Positions 24,696 to 36,600 of a DNA stretch of 64,000 bases are shown here, one piece after another (position 1 is the first letter of the stretch; every line of letters starts with the position of its first letter). Location of the stretch: contig JAVHNS010000016.1 of NCBI GenBank assembly GCA_036872755.1, positions 372,001-436,000 on the forward strand. The letters run 5' to 3'. The DNA comes from Orbilia blumenaviensis. Lineage: Eukaryota; Ascomycota; Orbiliomycetes; Orbiliales; Orbiliaceae. The notes below the pieces were generated by a model, which saw nothing but the letters and a program-made list of their open reading frames with translations, was not told the origin of the DNA and searched no databases. The translations under genes were made by a program, and so were the position numbers.

Positions 24696-26045
24696 CTAAT
24701 AACCATATGGCCTCAGCTTCTGACCAGTCCGTACCAGTCCATCCTCAACTTCGTGAGCCTATTAAGAAGCAAAAAAGTTAGCCGAATTCGCGAAACCGCG
24801 CTAAACCCCAAGAATCAGGAAGGGACCAACCTGGCTGTGAATATCCAATATCAATTTATTCTGCTCCTCAACCTTAGAATGAATATCACCAGCAATACCC
24901 CTCAGTCTCTTCGATGCATCAGCCAATAAATCCAAATTTCCATCGATACCCCTTTCCAACTGTTCGTCTTCTTCGTCGGCTTCAAATTGGTACATCGACC
25001 GTTGTTTTTCCCTCGCAGCTTTCTCTTCTCTCGAGATCGGCTTAGGGGCCCTCGGCGCTATCCCCAGGTTTCTCATCTTATCCTCATGCGAAAGCTTCGC
25101 CCCCGGGGCTCGCTCAGCTCGCTCCCTTCTTTGTCTGTCAAGCGAGACCTGCTCATCAAGCGCTTTATTCTGCCCTGTGGAAAACGGATTTTTCACATGA
25201 GGCATAAACAACGGTCGATTTGCAACCTTCAGATCCTTCGCCTGGTGTGCCGCGATATCCCCGTGGTTTTTTGCGAGCTTAAGGTTCAACTGGGTATTAT
25301 ATAGCGATTCTCCTTGTTGATCCAAACTAAGGAGCGTAGACTGCCCGGCTTGCTCGGCGCGAGCGGCTGCGTGTAATGCATTCACCGTGGATGCGTGAGA
25401 TGCGTATTTAGTATACTTGATTTCCTGTTTAATGGCTTCCGGATCCTGCTCATCCTCGAGAGCACTGGTTTGGTATTGACGAGAATATGAATCTTGGTAG
25501 CCGCCGCCGCCGTAATGATATCCTCCACGAGCCGATGAATACGATTCCGGTTGAGGTTGGCGATTAGATTGGCTAGGGGCACCAGCACCCGTGCTACTGC
25601 CGGGGTTTCCGGAGCCGTATGGATTGTTGCCTGAATTTACGTTGCCCCCACTGTACGGATTACTTGAGCTTTGATAACCCGTGCGGTTGTTATTATTGGC
25701 ATAGACGGCAGCACCGTACGACACTGGCTCCGGGGTCGCAGTACCGCCGCCACTACCAAAGCTATTACCGCCACCATAGCCCGACCCGCCGTATGCAGTT
25801 GGCTCTGTAGCTCTTTGGTTATAGGCGGCCCCTCCGTATGTTGCAGGCTCATTAGTCTGGGGACCGTATGTAGTCGGCTCGTTATATGTTGGCGCTACTT
25901 GGGATACATAGCTTGGAGGAGGTAGAGAGTACGCGTATGGATTATTATGGGTATTTTTGTTGTCTGTATGGGGATATCTGGCATCCGGTACCGCTGCCGG
26001 ACTGACATTATGAGCTGTCTTATCCTTCTTCTTGAATAAGCCCAT
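24696..26045 (-). CDS. sec9: Sec9/SNAP-25-type t-SNARE
   Basis: Exons 26045-24831 and 24758-24696 (72-nt intron) give 425 residues. Sec9 provides the Qb and Qc helices of the exocytic SNARE complex, pairing with plasma-membrane syntaxin (Sso) and vesicle synaptobrevin (Snc) for secretion at hyphal tips. Starts MGLFKKKDK, as in other fungal Sec9. The first ~190 residues are Gly/Tyr/Asn/Gln-rich with degenerate EPxxYG repeats. The Qb helix begins near IKYTKYASHAST (about 205-270) with its zero-layer Q in LDQQGESL. A linker with MPHVKNPF follows, then the Qc helix near the C-terminus with zero-layer Q in VEEQNKLI. The short second exon adds AHEVEDGLVRTGQKLRPYGY, completing the last heptads; without it the Qc helix would be cut short. 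There is no membrane anchor, as expected. Confidence 0.9.
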
Positions 26046-27069
26046 TATATTGGTGTGTTTGATATATATATTTGGTTATATAAGATATCGGCTGTGAGTA
26101 CGCGTACGATGATAGTGGTCCGGCAATGTTATTAATTGGTTGCAACCGATGCGATAGATCCAGTCGAAAACCTTGAATTGCAGTTGGAATTTGAAATGAC
26201 TTCTTGCTGTGCTTGAATAAAAATTAAAACTTATAATCAATCAAGGACAAAGGATGAAGGGTGTAATCACATATATATGATAACCTGGAAACATTATGCT
26301 TTTTAGTAATCTCCGTTACGGCTGAACTTAAGTAAGTCTGACTGCAGTACTAGCATCCCAAATCCCGAGTCTGACGAGCCCCAACATGCTATGCTATTAC
26401 AATTAGATTAGGTTACGATACATGTACACGTACCTCACCATACTAACATCATGTCAAAGCCCATGTTGCAACGACAAGGGCAGTGCCATTTTGCAATTGG
26501 TGGGGAGGATCTTGCCGGGATTTCGTTACCAAAAATGGCAGGCTTTTGAACTCTTGTTTTTTCTGCCGCACCCGCGCCACCAAAAAGCCGGCTCGCCAGC
26601 CTTGTGGGATGAGAAGCAGATCTTAAAGAAGAACTATAGCTATAGCAGTAGCGAGAGAGAGAGAGAGAATGTGGAACCTAATAAGGCTATGTACATGTAC
26701 AGAGATGCACACACCATGTCGAGGCTGAAACCTAAAAATTTAAAAGATGCCACAGTCGAATCGAATACCTCCGTATAACGGTCCGTTAAATCTGCAACAG
26801 CGGGGGAAATGTGTTGCGTCAAGTCGCACAGGATCCTGCTTCTGGAATACCATCCAATTCGGGCAGCTTTCCATGACCTTCGCTCGAGCTCGCTCGGAGT
26901 CACGTCCCCCACCAGCACGAGTGTATCAACATCACCAACCTCATCCCTCATCCTCACTACCACCACTGCCACCAATATATCCACACACCATAACAAAGAA
27001 GATATCTAGGAACCGTAACATCGTACACACCCACAGAGAGCGCTGCTTTTATCTTCAAATCCTTAGAAA
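26046..27069. promoter_or_regulatory. Divergent sec9-sgt1 intergenic region
   Basis: The two genes are head to head with 1024 bp between start codons. Next to sec9 are TATATA-type runs (about 26065-26085). The sgt1 side has a pyrimidine/CCA-rich leader ending in CACACC and AACAAAG before the ATG, and a GA microsatellite near 26655. No gene recognised within. Confidence 0.6.
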
Positions 27070-28419
27070 ATGTCTGCCGACCCTGCAAACCTAGCCGCTA
27101 AAGGTGCTGCCGCTTTGTCCTCACAAGACTACCCCGCCGCCGTGTCTTTCTACACCCAAGCGATAGAGGGCATCCCAACCTCGGTCGACTACTACATCAA
27201 ACGCTCCACCGCCCACCAACGTGCCTCATCCTACACAGAAGCTCTCGCGGATGCCGAGGTTGCTGTCCTATTGGCCCAGCGGAAGGGCAACCGCGAACAG
27301 TTGTCGACCTCCCAGCTGCGACGGGGTATTGCTCTGCTTTTAATGCAACAGTATGGTGATGCCGGTGCCTGTTTCGGTTGGGCTGAGAAGTATAATGAGA
27401 AGGATAAGAGCATTCCATTCTGGCTGAAGAAGCTGGAGGTCGATCTTTCAAAGATCTTGGATGATGATGTCAGACGGGAGGTCACAGTGAAGGAATTCCC
27501 AGACAGGGACATTCCTAAACCATCGAAACCTGCAGCGAAATCCACAACGAAGCCCGCAGCATCTACATCAACAGGAGACAGCGGCAGAGTAGAAGAACTA
27601 CCAGACGACTACGAAGAACCCAAGAAAAATGAAGATACCACCACAACCACAACCACAACCCCAGCTGCGGCCGAGGCAGCTCCTCCAAAACCACCTGTTC
27701 CAGCTGGTGTCAGCACTCCAGCTGATAAGATCCGCCACGAATGGTACCAAACTGCCAACTCTGTCACTATCTCTCTTTTCGTCAAGGGTGTACCCAAGGA
27801 TTCCACCACTGTCGAAATCGAGAACCACAGTTTATCTATTACATTCCCACTACCCTCAGGCTCGGACTTCAGCTTCACCCTAGACCCACTATTCGCGGAA
27901 ATCAAGCCAGAAAGCTCGTACTACAAGATACTCGGCACAAAAGTCGAATTCACTCTCCAAAAAGTAGAAACAAACCGGAAATGGGCTACCCTAGAATCCA
28001 CAGAACCCGTCGGGACAAAGTCAACTTCCACTTCATCAGCTCCCGCCGCTACGAAGGAGGACAAACCGCCAGCTTACCCAACTTCCTCGCGCTCAGGGCC
28101 CAAGAACTGGGATAAGGTCGTCGACGATCTCGCACAGTCATCGAAGAAGTCGAAGACTGGGAAGGACAAAGAGGGAGATAAAGACCAGGATGATGATAAT
28201 ATCGATTATGCTGATCTTAATGACGATGACTTCTCATCTGATCCCGTCAATGGCTTCTTCAAGAAACTTTACAAAGACGCAGATCCAGACACTCGTAGGG
28301 CGATGATGAAGAGCTACGTAGAGAGCAACGGAACGGCACTGAGCACCAACTGGGGCGAAGTTGGACGTGGGAAGGTCGAGACCAGCCCACCAGACGGCAT
28401 GGAGGCCAAAAAGTGGTAA
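27070..28419 (+). CDS. sgt1: Sgt1 co-chaperone (TPR-CS-SGS)
   Basis: A single exon of 449 residues. Sgt1 is an Hsp90 co-chaperone that links Hsp90 to Skp1 of SCF ubiquitin ligases and is needed for kinetochore assembly. Domain order is standard: TPR repeats at residues 1-115 (MSADPANLAAKGAAALSSQD, then YIKRSTAHQRASSYTEALAD); an acidic/Thr-rich linker; CS domain at about 220-302 (IRHEWYQTANSVTISLFVKG ... KWATLESTEP); and the SGS domain at about 334-449 (AYPTSSRSGPKNWDKV ... DPVNGFFKKLYKDADPDTRR), ending in EAKKW. Length fits fungal orthologs. The ATG follows AGAAA, a good fungal context. No odd residues noted. It shares the upstream region with sec9. Confidence 0.96.
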   Translation: MSADPANLAAKGAAALSSQDYPAAVSFYTQAIEGIPTSVDYYIKRSTAHQRASSYTEALADAEVAVLLAQRKGNREQLSTSQLRRGIALLLMQQYGDAGACFGWAEKYNEKDKSIPFWLKKLEVDLSKILDDDVRREVTVKEFPDRDIPKPSKPAAKSTTKPAASTSTGDSGRVEELPDDYEEPKKNEDTTTTTTTTPAAAEAAPPKPPVPAGVSTPADKIRHEWYQTANSVTISLFVKGVPKDSTTVEIENHSLSITFPLPSGSDFSFTLDPLFAEIKPESSYYKILGTKVEFTLQKVETNRKWATLESTEPVGTKSTSTSSAPAATKEDKPPAYPTSSRSGPKNWDKVVDDLAQSSKKSKTGKDKEGDKDQDDDNIDYADLNDDDFSSDPVNGFFKKLYKDADPDTRRAMMKSYVESNGTALSTNWGEVGRGKVETSPPDGMEAKKW

Positions 28420-29997
28420 AAAAAAAAAGAATAGACTACAATACGTAGACTATGATAATGTGCCAAGGTATGACGATGGGAATACCATATTATTGATAAT
28501 TTGGCGTTTTAGTCTTTCTTCTTCTTTTTGTGCGGCTTCCATGAGGCATATTATTCTGGCCGTTTTCTGCATTCATCCTTTAATTGTGCCACCGGCACGA
28601 TATTTCCGTTCCGTTCAAATTCTTAGGTATTATCATCATTCGCATTGACTGAGGCGTCTTGCAAGAGACACAATCAAGTAGTTGAAGCATCTACTGCCTT
28701 CGACCACTAAGTTTCGCTTCTTTATGGACATTTGTATATACGCTATGGCACCAGCGCCCTTCTGCTAATGCATGCATACATACACAACCTTCACTACGCA
28801 CACCAAGCTTTACAGAACTCCCAATTAAGAATTGAAATAGTAGTCACTATCATTAATAAGGTTTCTTGAGTTATTTTATTTCCGTTTTTTCTTTTCAAAA
28901 AAAAATAAAAAATTTTTGAATAGTAGAATATAAAAACGCCATAATATCTCCCCTCATAAAAAACTTCCCAAAAGATTCCGAAAAAAGAAGGCAAAGGAAA
29001 AGAGATGGCAGCGGAAAGCAAAAGGTGGTATATACGCCATTAGATATATAAAAAGAGATAAAAAAACGAATGTCATCGAAGAAGGTATCCCCAAATCAAA
29101 AAAAAAAGACTAAGCAAATATGTGGCAACCAAAATCCCTGAGAAAGCAAGAACAGTTTTTGGTGTGGTATAAGATAGAAAAGGCTCAGAAAAGGAGGAAG
29201 AAGAGAAAAGAAAAACGATGGTATACGGTTGTTTTGTATTTGTACAGGGTAAAAAGAAGAGGTAGAAAAGCTGATGATGCAAAAGAGATATCAACAGAGA
29301 GACTTGTGAGAATTATATATAAAAAAACGAAAGGAAGAAAAAGCAATGGCTCTCAGGTATTAAAATGGAGGCAGCCTTGTGCCACCGTTGGTCGTAATAT
29401 AAAAGAAACGATGGAAAAGAAGCAGAAGAAAAAGCGATCGTGAGGGTCCTGAAAAAATATTGCCCTTCAAACGCGCGACGTGGTAGGTACTGTTGTTCCT
29501 CTGTCCCGCTGAGTTGGATGAAAGTGAAAGAGGGTATCGAAGGCTATATACAATGGACTTCCATGCTGGTGATGGCGTCAATGATGGTCCTGGTCGGTGA
29601 AACGACGGTGGTTGTGCATGTGGCAATGTAATGATGTGAAGAACGATCGTATCGTGATGGCTACTCGTAGACAAACAGCGTATGCCTCACAGAGCACAAC
29701 GTACACGCGAAATTCATATGCTGGCGTATAATCGAACAGAAAGAGAAGAAGAAAGGAAAGGCGAAGGCTGCATGCATTGCGCATTTAGGCGGTCGTTTTG
29801 GAAATTGGAAGGGAGGGGCTGGAATGTCGCTATCCCAACGAATGCGATTATGCGAGGAATGCGGAAAACCTCTAGAGAATGAAAAGAAAAACTGCTGTCG
29901 TCCGTTTCGTCGTGAAGAAACAAGTGAAAGTTTGAGTCGATTGAGAAAAGGTAGAATCCCAGATTCTAATTAACCCTTCCGTTGAATGGAATCGAGC

Positions 29998-30029
<32 letters not shown>
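28420..30029. other. 3' flanks of sgt1 and the converging downstream gene
   Basis: Two converging genes meet here. The DNA is very A/T-rich with many short A runs. A 107-codon Lys/Arg-rich frame (29120-29443) is most likely A-rich UTR read as protein. No gene recognised. Confidence 0.55.
29997..30028. repeat. C18-(AC)7 tract touching a stop codon
   Basis: Eighteen C residues followed by seven AC units, ending one base before the stop codon (30032-30030) of the minus-strand gene. In its mRNA this reads (GU)7 then G18 right after the stop. Confidence 0.9.
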
Positions 30030-31268
30030 TTACTGATCCGGGTTTGCTACGAATAAGCGGACATGTCCCATAGTCATTGTCCTGCTATCGTCGATACTAC
30101 CTTTCCGTCTCAGATCCGCAGGTTCTCTCGAACTAATTGTCCTTGTCACCGCAGCTGGTCTTGGACGAGCGGATCCCTCCGAGAAGCTGGGCGAATAAGT
30201 TTCATTCGAGTAGTTCTGCTGGTGCGACGGGAGCATAGCATCGGACTGATTCGGGCTCGGGTGTTGTCTGTTGATGCTCCCGGACTTTCGATGTGCTGGG
30301 AAATATTCTTGTCGGAGTCCGCCGCTACCACCACTGTTGTTTCTCCTGATATCGCCAACGATAGCTCCAGGGGTTTCAGCAATCTCCGGGACTTCTGGCA
30401 GAGAGTTATCTATTATACTCGACGTTCTGGAGTATGTCGATGGACTCGAAGAGTTGGTTGCGTTATAACTAGCGTAGTTCTGCAGATCCTGGACCCGAAT
30501 CTGCAGCTGTGGCGTCCCTGTTAAACTAGCTCTATCACCACCTGAGGATGTAGTCGTAGCCGTAAACCTTCTTTGACCTGTGGAGTTTATTGAGCTACGA
30601 CCTGAGTTCGTTCGCCGTGCGACGCCGCCATATACGCTTCCACTGCCGCTACCAGGCTGCTCATCACCCGACGAGTCGTCATCAATGTCCAATCTAGCAG
30701 GTACGCCTGCGACCAAGCTTCTGTTTGTACTGAATTCATGATCTACGCTGCTGCTCTTTCGTCCGCCACGGTGGTGACTTATCTTTCCGCGATGGACGGA
30801 GTTGCCGCTCTCACTTGCTCTGTGGTGATTCTGCAGGGCTGCTGCACGGGCGACTTCCAAAGCTGCCTTGGCCTTGGCAGCCTTCTGGGCAGCGAGGAAG
30901 CGGGAATCCTCTCGCTGAGCACGGTCACACCATACCGTTGCCTTCTGCTTTCGTAGGGTGGTAACATAGGCATTCGAACTACCAGATGAACCGTTAGACG
31001 CGGATCGGTGGAGTGAGGACGAGCCTGTGGAGTTTGTTCGGCGGTTTGAGGGAGTATAGCTGGTGGAAACAGATCTTGGTTGTGTCAACGGCGAAGAAAT
31101 GGGCGGAGAGAGATAGGGTGTCGGGAGGCCGCGAGGTATAGCACTGGTAAGGTTTAAGGGCTGAGGATGGTGCTTCACCATGGCGGGAGGATTGTGGTGA
31201 TGAGGATGTCGGGCGGGGAAGGCGTAGGCCGAAGGGACAGAATAGTGATAATCGACTACCGTAGTCAT
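30030..31268 (-). CDS. Conserved fungal protein of unknown function
   Basis: A single frame of 412 residues from the ATG at 31268 (MTTVVDYHYS); earlier in-frame codons are non-ATG. Mostly Ser/Pro/Gly-rich and disordered. The core is a highly charged helix at about residues 100-140, LRKQKATVWCDRAQREDSRF followed by LAAQKAAKAKAALEVARAAA, which has the look of a conserved motif, plus a C-terminal GHVRLFVANPDQ. I think this motif recurs in Pezizomycotina proteins but I cannot name a family. No signal peptide, membrane segment or catalytic motif is seen. The alanine-lysine helix could form a coiled coil. The extreme G run directly after the stop is unusual. Confidence 0.75.
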   Translation of the reverse strand: MTTVVDYHYSVPSAYAFPARHPHHHNPPAMVKHHPQPLNLTSAIPRGLPTPYLSPPISSPLTQPRSVSTSYTPSNRRTNSTGSSSLHRSASNGSSGSSNAYVTTLRKQKATVWCDRAQREDSRFLAAQKAAKAKAALEVARAAALQNHHRASESGNSVHRGKISHHRGGRKSSSVDHEFSTNRSLVAGVPARLDIDDDSSGDEQPGSGSGSVYGGVARRTNSGRSSINSTGQRRFTATTTSSGGDRASLTGTPQLQIRVQDLQNYASYNATNSSSPSTYSRTSSIIDNSLPEVPEIAETPGAIVGDIRRNNSGGSGGLRQEYFPAHRKSGSINRQHPSPNQSDAMLPSHQQNYSNETYSPSFSEGSARPRPAAVTRTISSREPADLRRKGSIDDSRTMTMGHVRLFVANPDQ

Positions 31269-31694
31269 CTCATTGAATCGAAAAAAGGATAATAGGTAAG
31301 AATCTTCGGCAGGGGTGAGGTCGAAAGTTGTCGACGGTCGGACAGCTAGTGGGCCTGAGCAGCCGGAGAGAGAAAAAATGAGACTAGTTCTGGAAGGTAC
31401 GGGCGGTACAGCAGGGCGGCGAAGGATAATGGCGGTCGGCAGATACAGCAATGAATTTCGCAATCTGATGAGGGTCGGAGGATGGATTGACCAGCAGAAT
31501 CGGAAGACCGTCGACAGCGGGTATGTTTATTTAAGAGCTTCGGCAGTATTTATTTATTTATATGCTGTGGTGGAAGGTTGTCGGAGATGTTGATGTTGAG
31601 GCGGGTGTGGATGTGAGTAAGTAAATAAGTAAGTACAGTACAGCAGTACTTCCCACTCCCAAGCAAAAGCAGTCGAGGCCGAATGCGAAGGTGC

Positions 31695-31716
31695 AAAAAA
31701 AAAAAAAAAAAAAAAA
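31695..31716. repeat. Poly-A tract, 22 nt
   Basis: Uninterrupted A run about 430 bp upstream of the ATG of the minus-strand gene at 30030-31268. Confidence 0.9.
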
Positions 31717-32534
31717 GTCGCCCGACGGGATCAGGTACTTAAAAGCACAATAGTTAGTCCACGGAGTACTTGGTATTTCACTTGGTACTGTCCTAGACTT
31801 TCTTACACAAACCGTTCCGCCAGTTCGGATCGATGACGAAAAGCGTGGTGCTACTCACTTGCACAGCGGGTTTCTGAGCCAGGAAGCGGCGGTCTGAGGA
31901 GAGGACGGTGGTATCCAACCTCCTTCTCGCTGGAGTTCGCTTGGAGCAGTAAGTATCAGATCATATCAGGTCATATCATGCCCTGGCCGGGCTTAGTGGA
32001 GGGGCCCCGGCCACTTACCAATCAGAGTCTCGAAGGGATGCAAGTCCGGCCCAGGAAGGCGATCGAAGATCGAGCCAGCAGGCAGTCGAAAAGAAAAAAA
32101 AAATATCTGGCCGGAGAAGCAAGTAAACAAGCACTTAATTGACCTTGTCAAAATTGTATTAATGTATTAGTAGAGCCGGAGCTAACGTGCTCAAAAAAGC
32201 TGTCAGGGACGAGCTGAGCTGGCGTGCTCTGCTTATACGATGCTGACGCTGCCACGGTTCCTTTCGATGGAAGCGAGTCGAGTGAGGCCGCGAGGTTGAC
32301 GGCGAAGGCCAGGTATATTAGTATAGTATATCAACGATCACCAAGTGTCCTAATACCTAGTATAGTGAACACTTGGGTACTTAGATTGAGGAGGTACAGT
32401 ATACTAGGTATCTTCTGGCCTGGGTATCAAAGATGAGCAGGTGAGCTGAGGATAGCTAAATTCGAACAGGATAATAGTATCGATGTCAGGAGACAGCTGT
32501 ATATATTATCCCGAAGTGCAGTATTTCGCATTGT

Positions 32535-32562
32535 ATGCACCCGAGTGAATGCACCCGAGTGA
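32535..32562. repeat. 14-bp perfect tandem duplication
   Basis: The unit ATGCACCCGAGTGA occurs twice in direct succession. Confidence 0.9.
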
Positions 32563-32605
32563 ATGATTAAATCGAGCCCAGCGGGAATATTAATATCCCA
32601 TGTAA

Positions 32606-32644
32606 GCAAGGCAAGGCAAGGCAAGGCAAGTTAAGGCAAGGCAA
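32606..32644. repeat. GCAAG pentanucleotide array
   Basis: About eight units of GCAAG, one altered to TTAAG. Confidence 0.85.
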
Positions 32645-33263
32645 AAATATTTAGATATCTCTTTCCGTCGACGGTTCCTTTCCTAGGCCTAGGTATATAG
32701 GCTTTGAGGCCGTATGTACGTTATACTATTCTGGTATCTTGTATAAGCCAGCCTGCATGGATGATAAGTAGAGTACTTCTGTATGCTTCGTACAGATAAG
32801 TACAGTTCAGGCAACGTACGAGCGTGTCTGTACTTACGTGCACTGGCAGTACGAACTGGGTTGAAATTGGAATTCTTCGACCGAATCGAATCGTAGGACC
32901 GGACTGGCTGGATTGGACAGGACTAGCCGAAAGGGCTGAGAGGGCTGAGCTGAATCCAAAGAATCTGCCTGATCCCGGTCGCTTCTGCACCTGTTCGAAA
33001 TTCTGTTATGTCCAGTTGGTACTTTGTCTATACTGTCGAGATAGAGCTTACAGGATGTAGAGGTACTTTCTGGCCTGGTAATCAATTGGCCAGTTAGTTC
33101 GAACCTAATCTAACCTCGTCGTCTTCTCCTTCAGAGGTGTTTTTAGCTCCCTGTAGGTACATGTATACGTACCTCGTACATACATACATCCACATCCAGC
33201 AGCAATTCGATGCGGGAGCTCGAGATGGCAGAACAGGTCCTAGTTAATCCAAGTTAACGACGA

Positions 33264-33289
33264 TGCCAATGCCAATGCCAATGCCAATG
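33264..33289. repeat. TGCCAA hexanucleotide array
   Basis: Just over four perfect units. Confidence 0.85.
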
Positions 33290-33317
33290 CAGCACAGCAT
33301 GCAGAAAGGGAAAAAAA

Positions 33318-33348
33318 AGAAGAAGAAGAAGAAGAAGAAGAAGAAGAG
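33318..33348. repeat. GAA trinucleotide array
   Basis: About ten AGA/GAA units following a short A run. Confidence 0.85.
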
Positions 33349-33644
33349 AGGCTGCTTCTTTACTCACTGCGGCACCGGTAGCTGCTCGTTTAACTGAGGG
33401 AAAAACAAAGGTATGATGATTACGGAATATAGATTTATCTATCAACCAAGTATTCAATCGTCAGGAAGAATCCGGATAGATGCAAGCAAGCATGCGATTA
33501 TGCGGGTGGACGTGGAGCCCTTCCAGCGTGGGATGTCTTTCTTTTCCCAGAGTTCCTGTGCGATGGTATCAACAAAACCGATATCAATACTCGATATCAG
33601 AGAGCGAATATTAACTGACGGGAGAGAAAGGCTGAATCGACAAA

Positions 33645-33673
33645 AGCTTCTTCGCTAGCTTCTTCGCTAGCTT
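33645..33673. repeat. 12-bp tandem duplication
   Basis: The unit AGCTTCTTCGCT occurs twice, followed by AGCTT. Confidence 0.85.
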
Positions 33674-36600
33674 GTCAGGCTGGGTGGCTGAACTTGAACT
33701 TTGCTTTAACTTTGAGGAGGGTGCGTGCTAATTCATGCAAACTGATTTGAATTCCTGCTGCGGTTTTGTTGGAGACCTCGCCAGTTCTTGTACTTTTGGC
33801 TTTAACATCTCCTGCTATGTCTACAGACGCACATACAACCATACGATACGATACGATACGTATACATGCCATATTCACGTTCCTGACCTCATGCCTATAA
33901 CAACAACGGTATACATGGTATGAGATGGGCTGACGTTGAAATTCTGTAATCGAAAGCGAATCCCCAGACAGACAGGCCACGAGGAAAGCAACAATTAATC
34001 ATTCACGATATAGTAACATCCATACCTATAACATTCCTCAAGCTGCTCACCTCCATGTAATCAAGGCCGAATGGCTGGAAGCGCCCGACGAGGGAGATGC
34101 CTGCTCGCACCTACGATATCCCATCCTGCCTCGTCGCAAAGATGTGGACCTCTTTGTTCATTTAATTAATTATCCAGTTTCGAATTCGCCTCAGCCTGGC
34201 ATATCCAAACTTTCTTTCCCTCCGCTCAGGCTAATTCTTGCTGTCCTTTCCTCGTACTTTTGGTAGCAAGCTTTAAACAAGACCTGGATGATGGGATGAA
34301 AGCGGGGGCAAAAAAAAAGGAAGCAACAAACCGACGAGCGACAGTTAGATCCTGTCATGTCTAAATCGTCTTCCCAATCATATCCACCCATTCTCTGTCG
34401 TGTCCTCACCAATTGCTCAATCGCTATAATACCCAGCATCCATAATCTCCGCATTAAGAGGATTTATTGGAATCGAGGCCGGGGCAAGAGGCTGACATAC
34501 AGACCAGACGCTAGTTACAAGCATTGATTTGCAAAAGCCTGAAAAGCGCGCCCCTCCAAATTCAAGCAAGTTTGCTTTCGAAGCTTTCTCTCCAGATATC
34601 AATTAATTAGTCGAAGCCTATTCAAATGCAAAGTGTGTGAAAAAGTGCCACTGCATTTGCATGACGGAAGGAAGGCCTATCCAACCAATTTCACCCAGCC
34701 TTTCCGTGCAGCAGCTGCTGCACAGGGAGAAACAAAACATTTTCCTTGGAAGTTTTCTAATGTCCGCGGAAGATTCCTCTGTTCTTTGGCACACGTGGAG
34801 AGCGCCCAATTAATATGTTTCGACCTCGTCGAACTGCCAAATGCAGCTCCCTTCTCCCACAGCTAAGATAGTCGATTAAAAAAAAAAAAAAAATACATCC
34901 CATTTGGGATTGAATAGTGTTCTACAGCATCACATCTTACTAGGATATCACCGCGCCGCCCATGTTATACGGCAGGGCATTGCATCGATGAATTGCATAC
35001 TGCGTATCTTCGACTATCTCCACCAACCCAAGCCCGAGAATCTCAAACCTGTCGTGGAGTCACTCCATTGACAGCTGGCACAGAGCTTTCAGAAAGAAAA
35101 ACCAAGCACGCAAAAAAGCGCCACTTCGTGCGATCGTGCACAATAACTCTACTAGATTAGGCAATCGCATTCGCGAGGACCTAGACCTGGGCATGGAAAC
35201 GAATGCCGGCGGTTGTGGAGATATCATCTGCTCTGGTGAAAGAAAAGAAAATGTGAAGGTTTGATCCACAAATTGATAAGGTACCCCGTGTTGAACCGCG
35301 ATAAGCTTAATGCTGACCAAGTAATAATGCTGGAAGTATCTTATCTGTTTCGAATATATCAATATAGCATAGCCTCGATTTTCACCCAAGCGGGACAGGT
35401 TGAAATGAATAGGGTTGAGTACTGCAAACTTGGTCGGCGTTATCCTAAGCGAGAATATTCACAGTTTGGGGTTTATGTAAACATCCCCAATCCGTCGAGG
35501 GCCTGCATGAGCAGAGGGTAGAAGCCTGAAGCTAGTTGGCTAATGGCCAACTGTGAGCCGTTCGAAGCCCGTTGTCAGGTATCATACTAACGACCACTTC
35601 CGGAAAGAAGGAGAAACCACCACCACTACAGCAAAATTTTCAAATCCGCATTCTTCCTGATCGCAATTTTGCTTCTGCGGTTTTATTCATCTTTAGTAAT
35701 CACAAATTCAAAGTGCAGCGAAGAACGCAAGAAAAGGTTTTTGTCCAGGGATCGCAATTGCAGATACGAAGATTTCAATTATCCTAGGGGAGAGAGCGAG
35801 AGAAAAAGAGAGAGCTCTGGCGCACTGCAAAAGAGAACTACTGCTGCACATTCGTCTACAACACATCCAATTCGTGTTCCCAAAATCTGCACCTTCGACA
35901 GCAGTTGCTTCCCATTCGGCGAACCGGAAAGATTGGAAGTCGGCCCACCCATGCAAGTGACTAGGCTTCCCTTGCTCTCCTACCCCCACCGACCCAACAA
36001 GAGCCATTCCACGATCTGTTCTTGTCCAGGTCTACAAAAATCTTCTAACGAGTGCATCAGGCAGGTCAACCACCAAATTTCTCCCTCACATCTGCATGGG
36101 CAGCAGTAGGAGAAAAACAAAGAGTTTTTTTTTTTTCTTCCTGAAGCGAGGGGACGAAGCTAGCTCTCCAGGCAGCTTGGCAGAAAGAATTCATGATGTC
36201 ATTTTCATCGGGTCCAGATTCGCCCTCAAGCTGTTCTCGTATGATCCTTATTGCTAGTTTTCCCTCACTGTCGTGACAGTACCGAGCGAATTCTTCCTTA
36301 CCTGGAGATTCCTAGGTTTTGGTGTAACTCTTGGGATTCAAGACGAGCTCGAGGTCGGTAACCGCTCATACGGATGTGACACACGAATAACTTATTCCCT
36401 CGGTTTAATTGAAAAATGATCCTTCGGATGAAGCTTTTTCACCCCAAAAATTATCCGTTGCCACTATCAATCAGCAAGAACAACGAAAAGAATAACGATG
36501 ATGCAGAAAACAGCAAGACATTGCTCAAGCTCTTTTGACAGCATCTAATGTGATTGGACAAGTTTTACTAAGAAGAAACGATCTTCTGAGGCTAGTGGCC

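Noticed and set aside
29120..29443. 107-codon basic frame
   Set aside because: Lys/Arg-rich product of A-rich convergent 3' flanking DNA; no protein-like pattern.
33085..33120. tRNA B-box-like GTTCGAACC (also GTTCAAAAC near 57020)
   Set aside because: No matching A box at the right distance and no cloverleaf could be folded around either.
35669..36109. 146-codon frame
   Set aside because: Starts with TTG, overlaps an antisense frame of similar length, and has no recognisable features.
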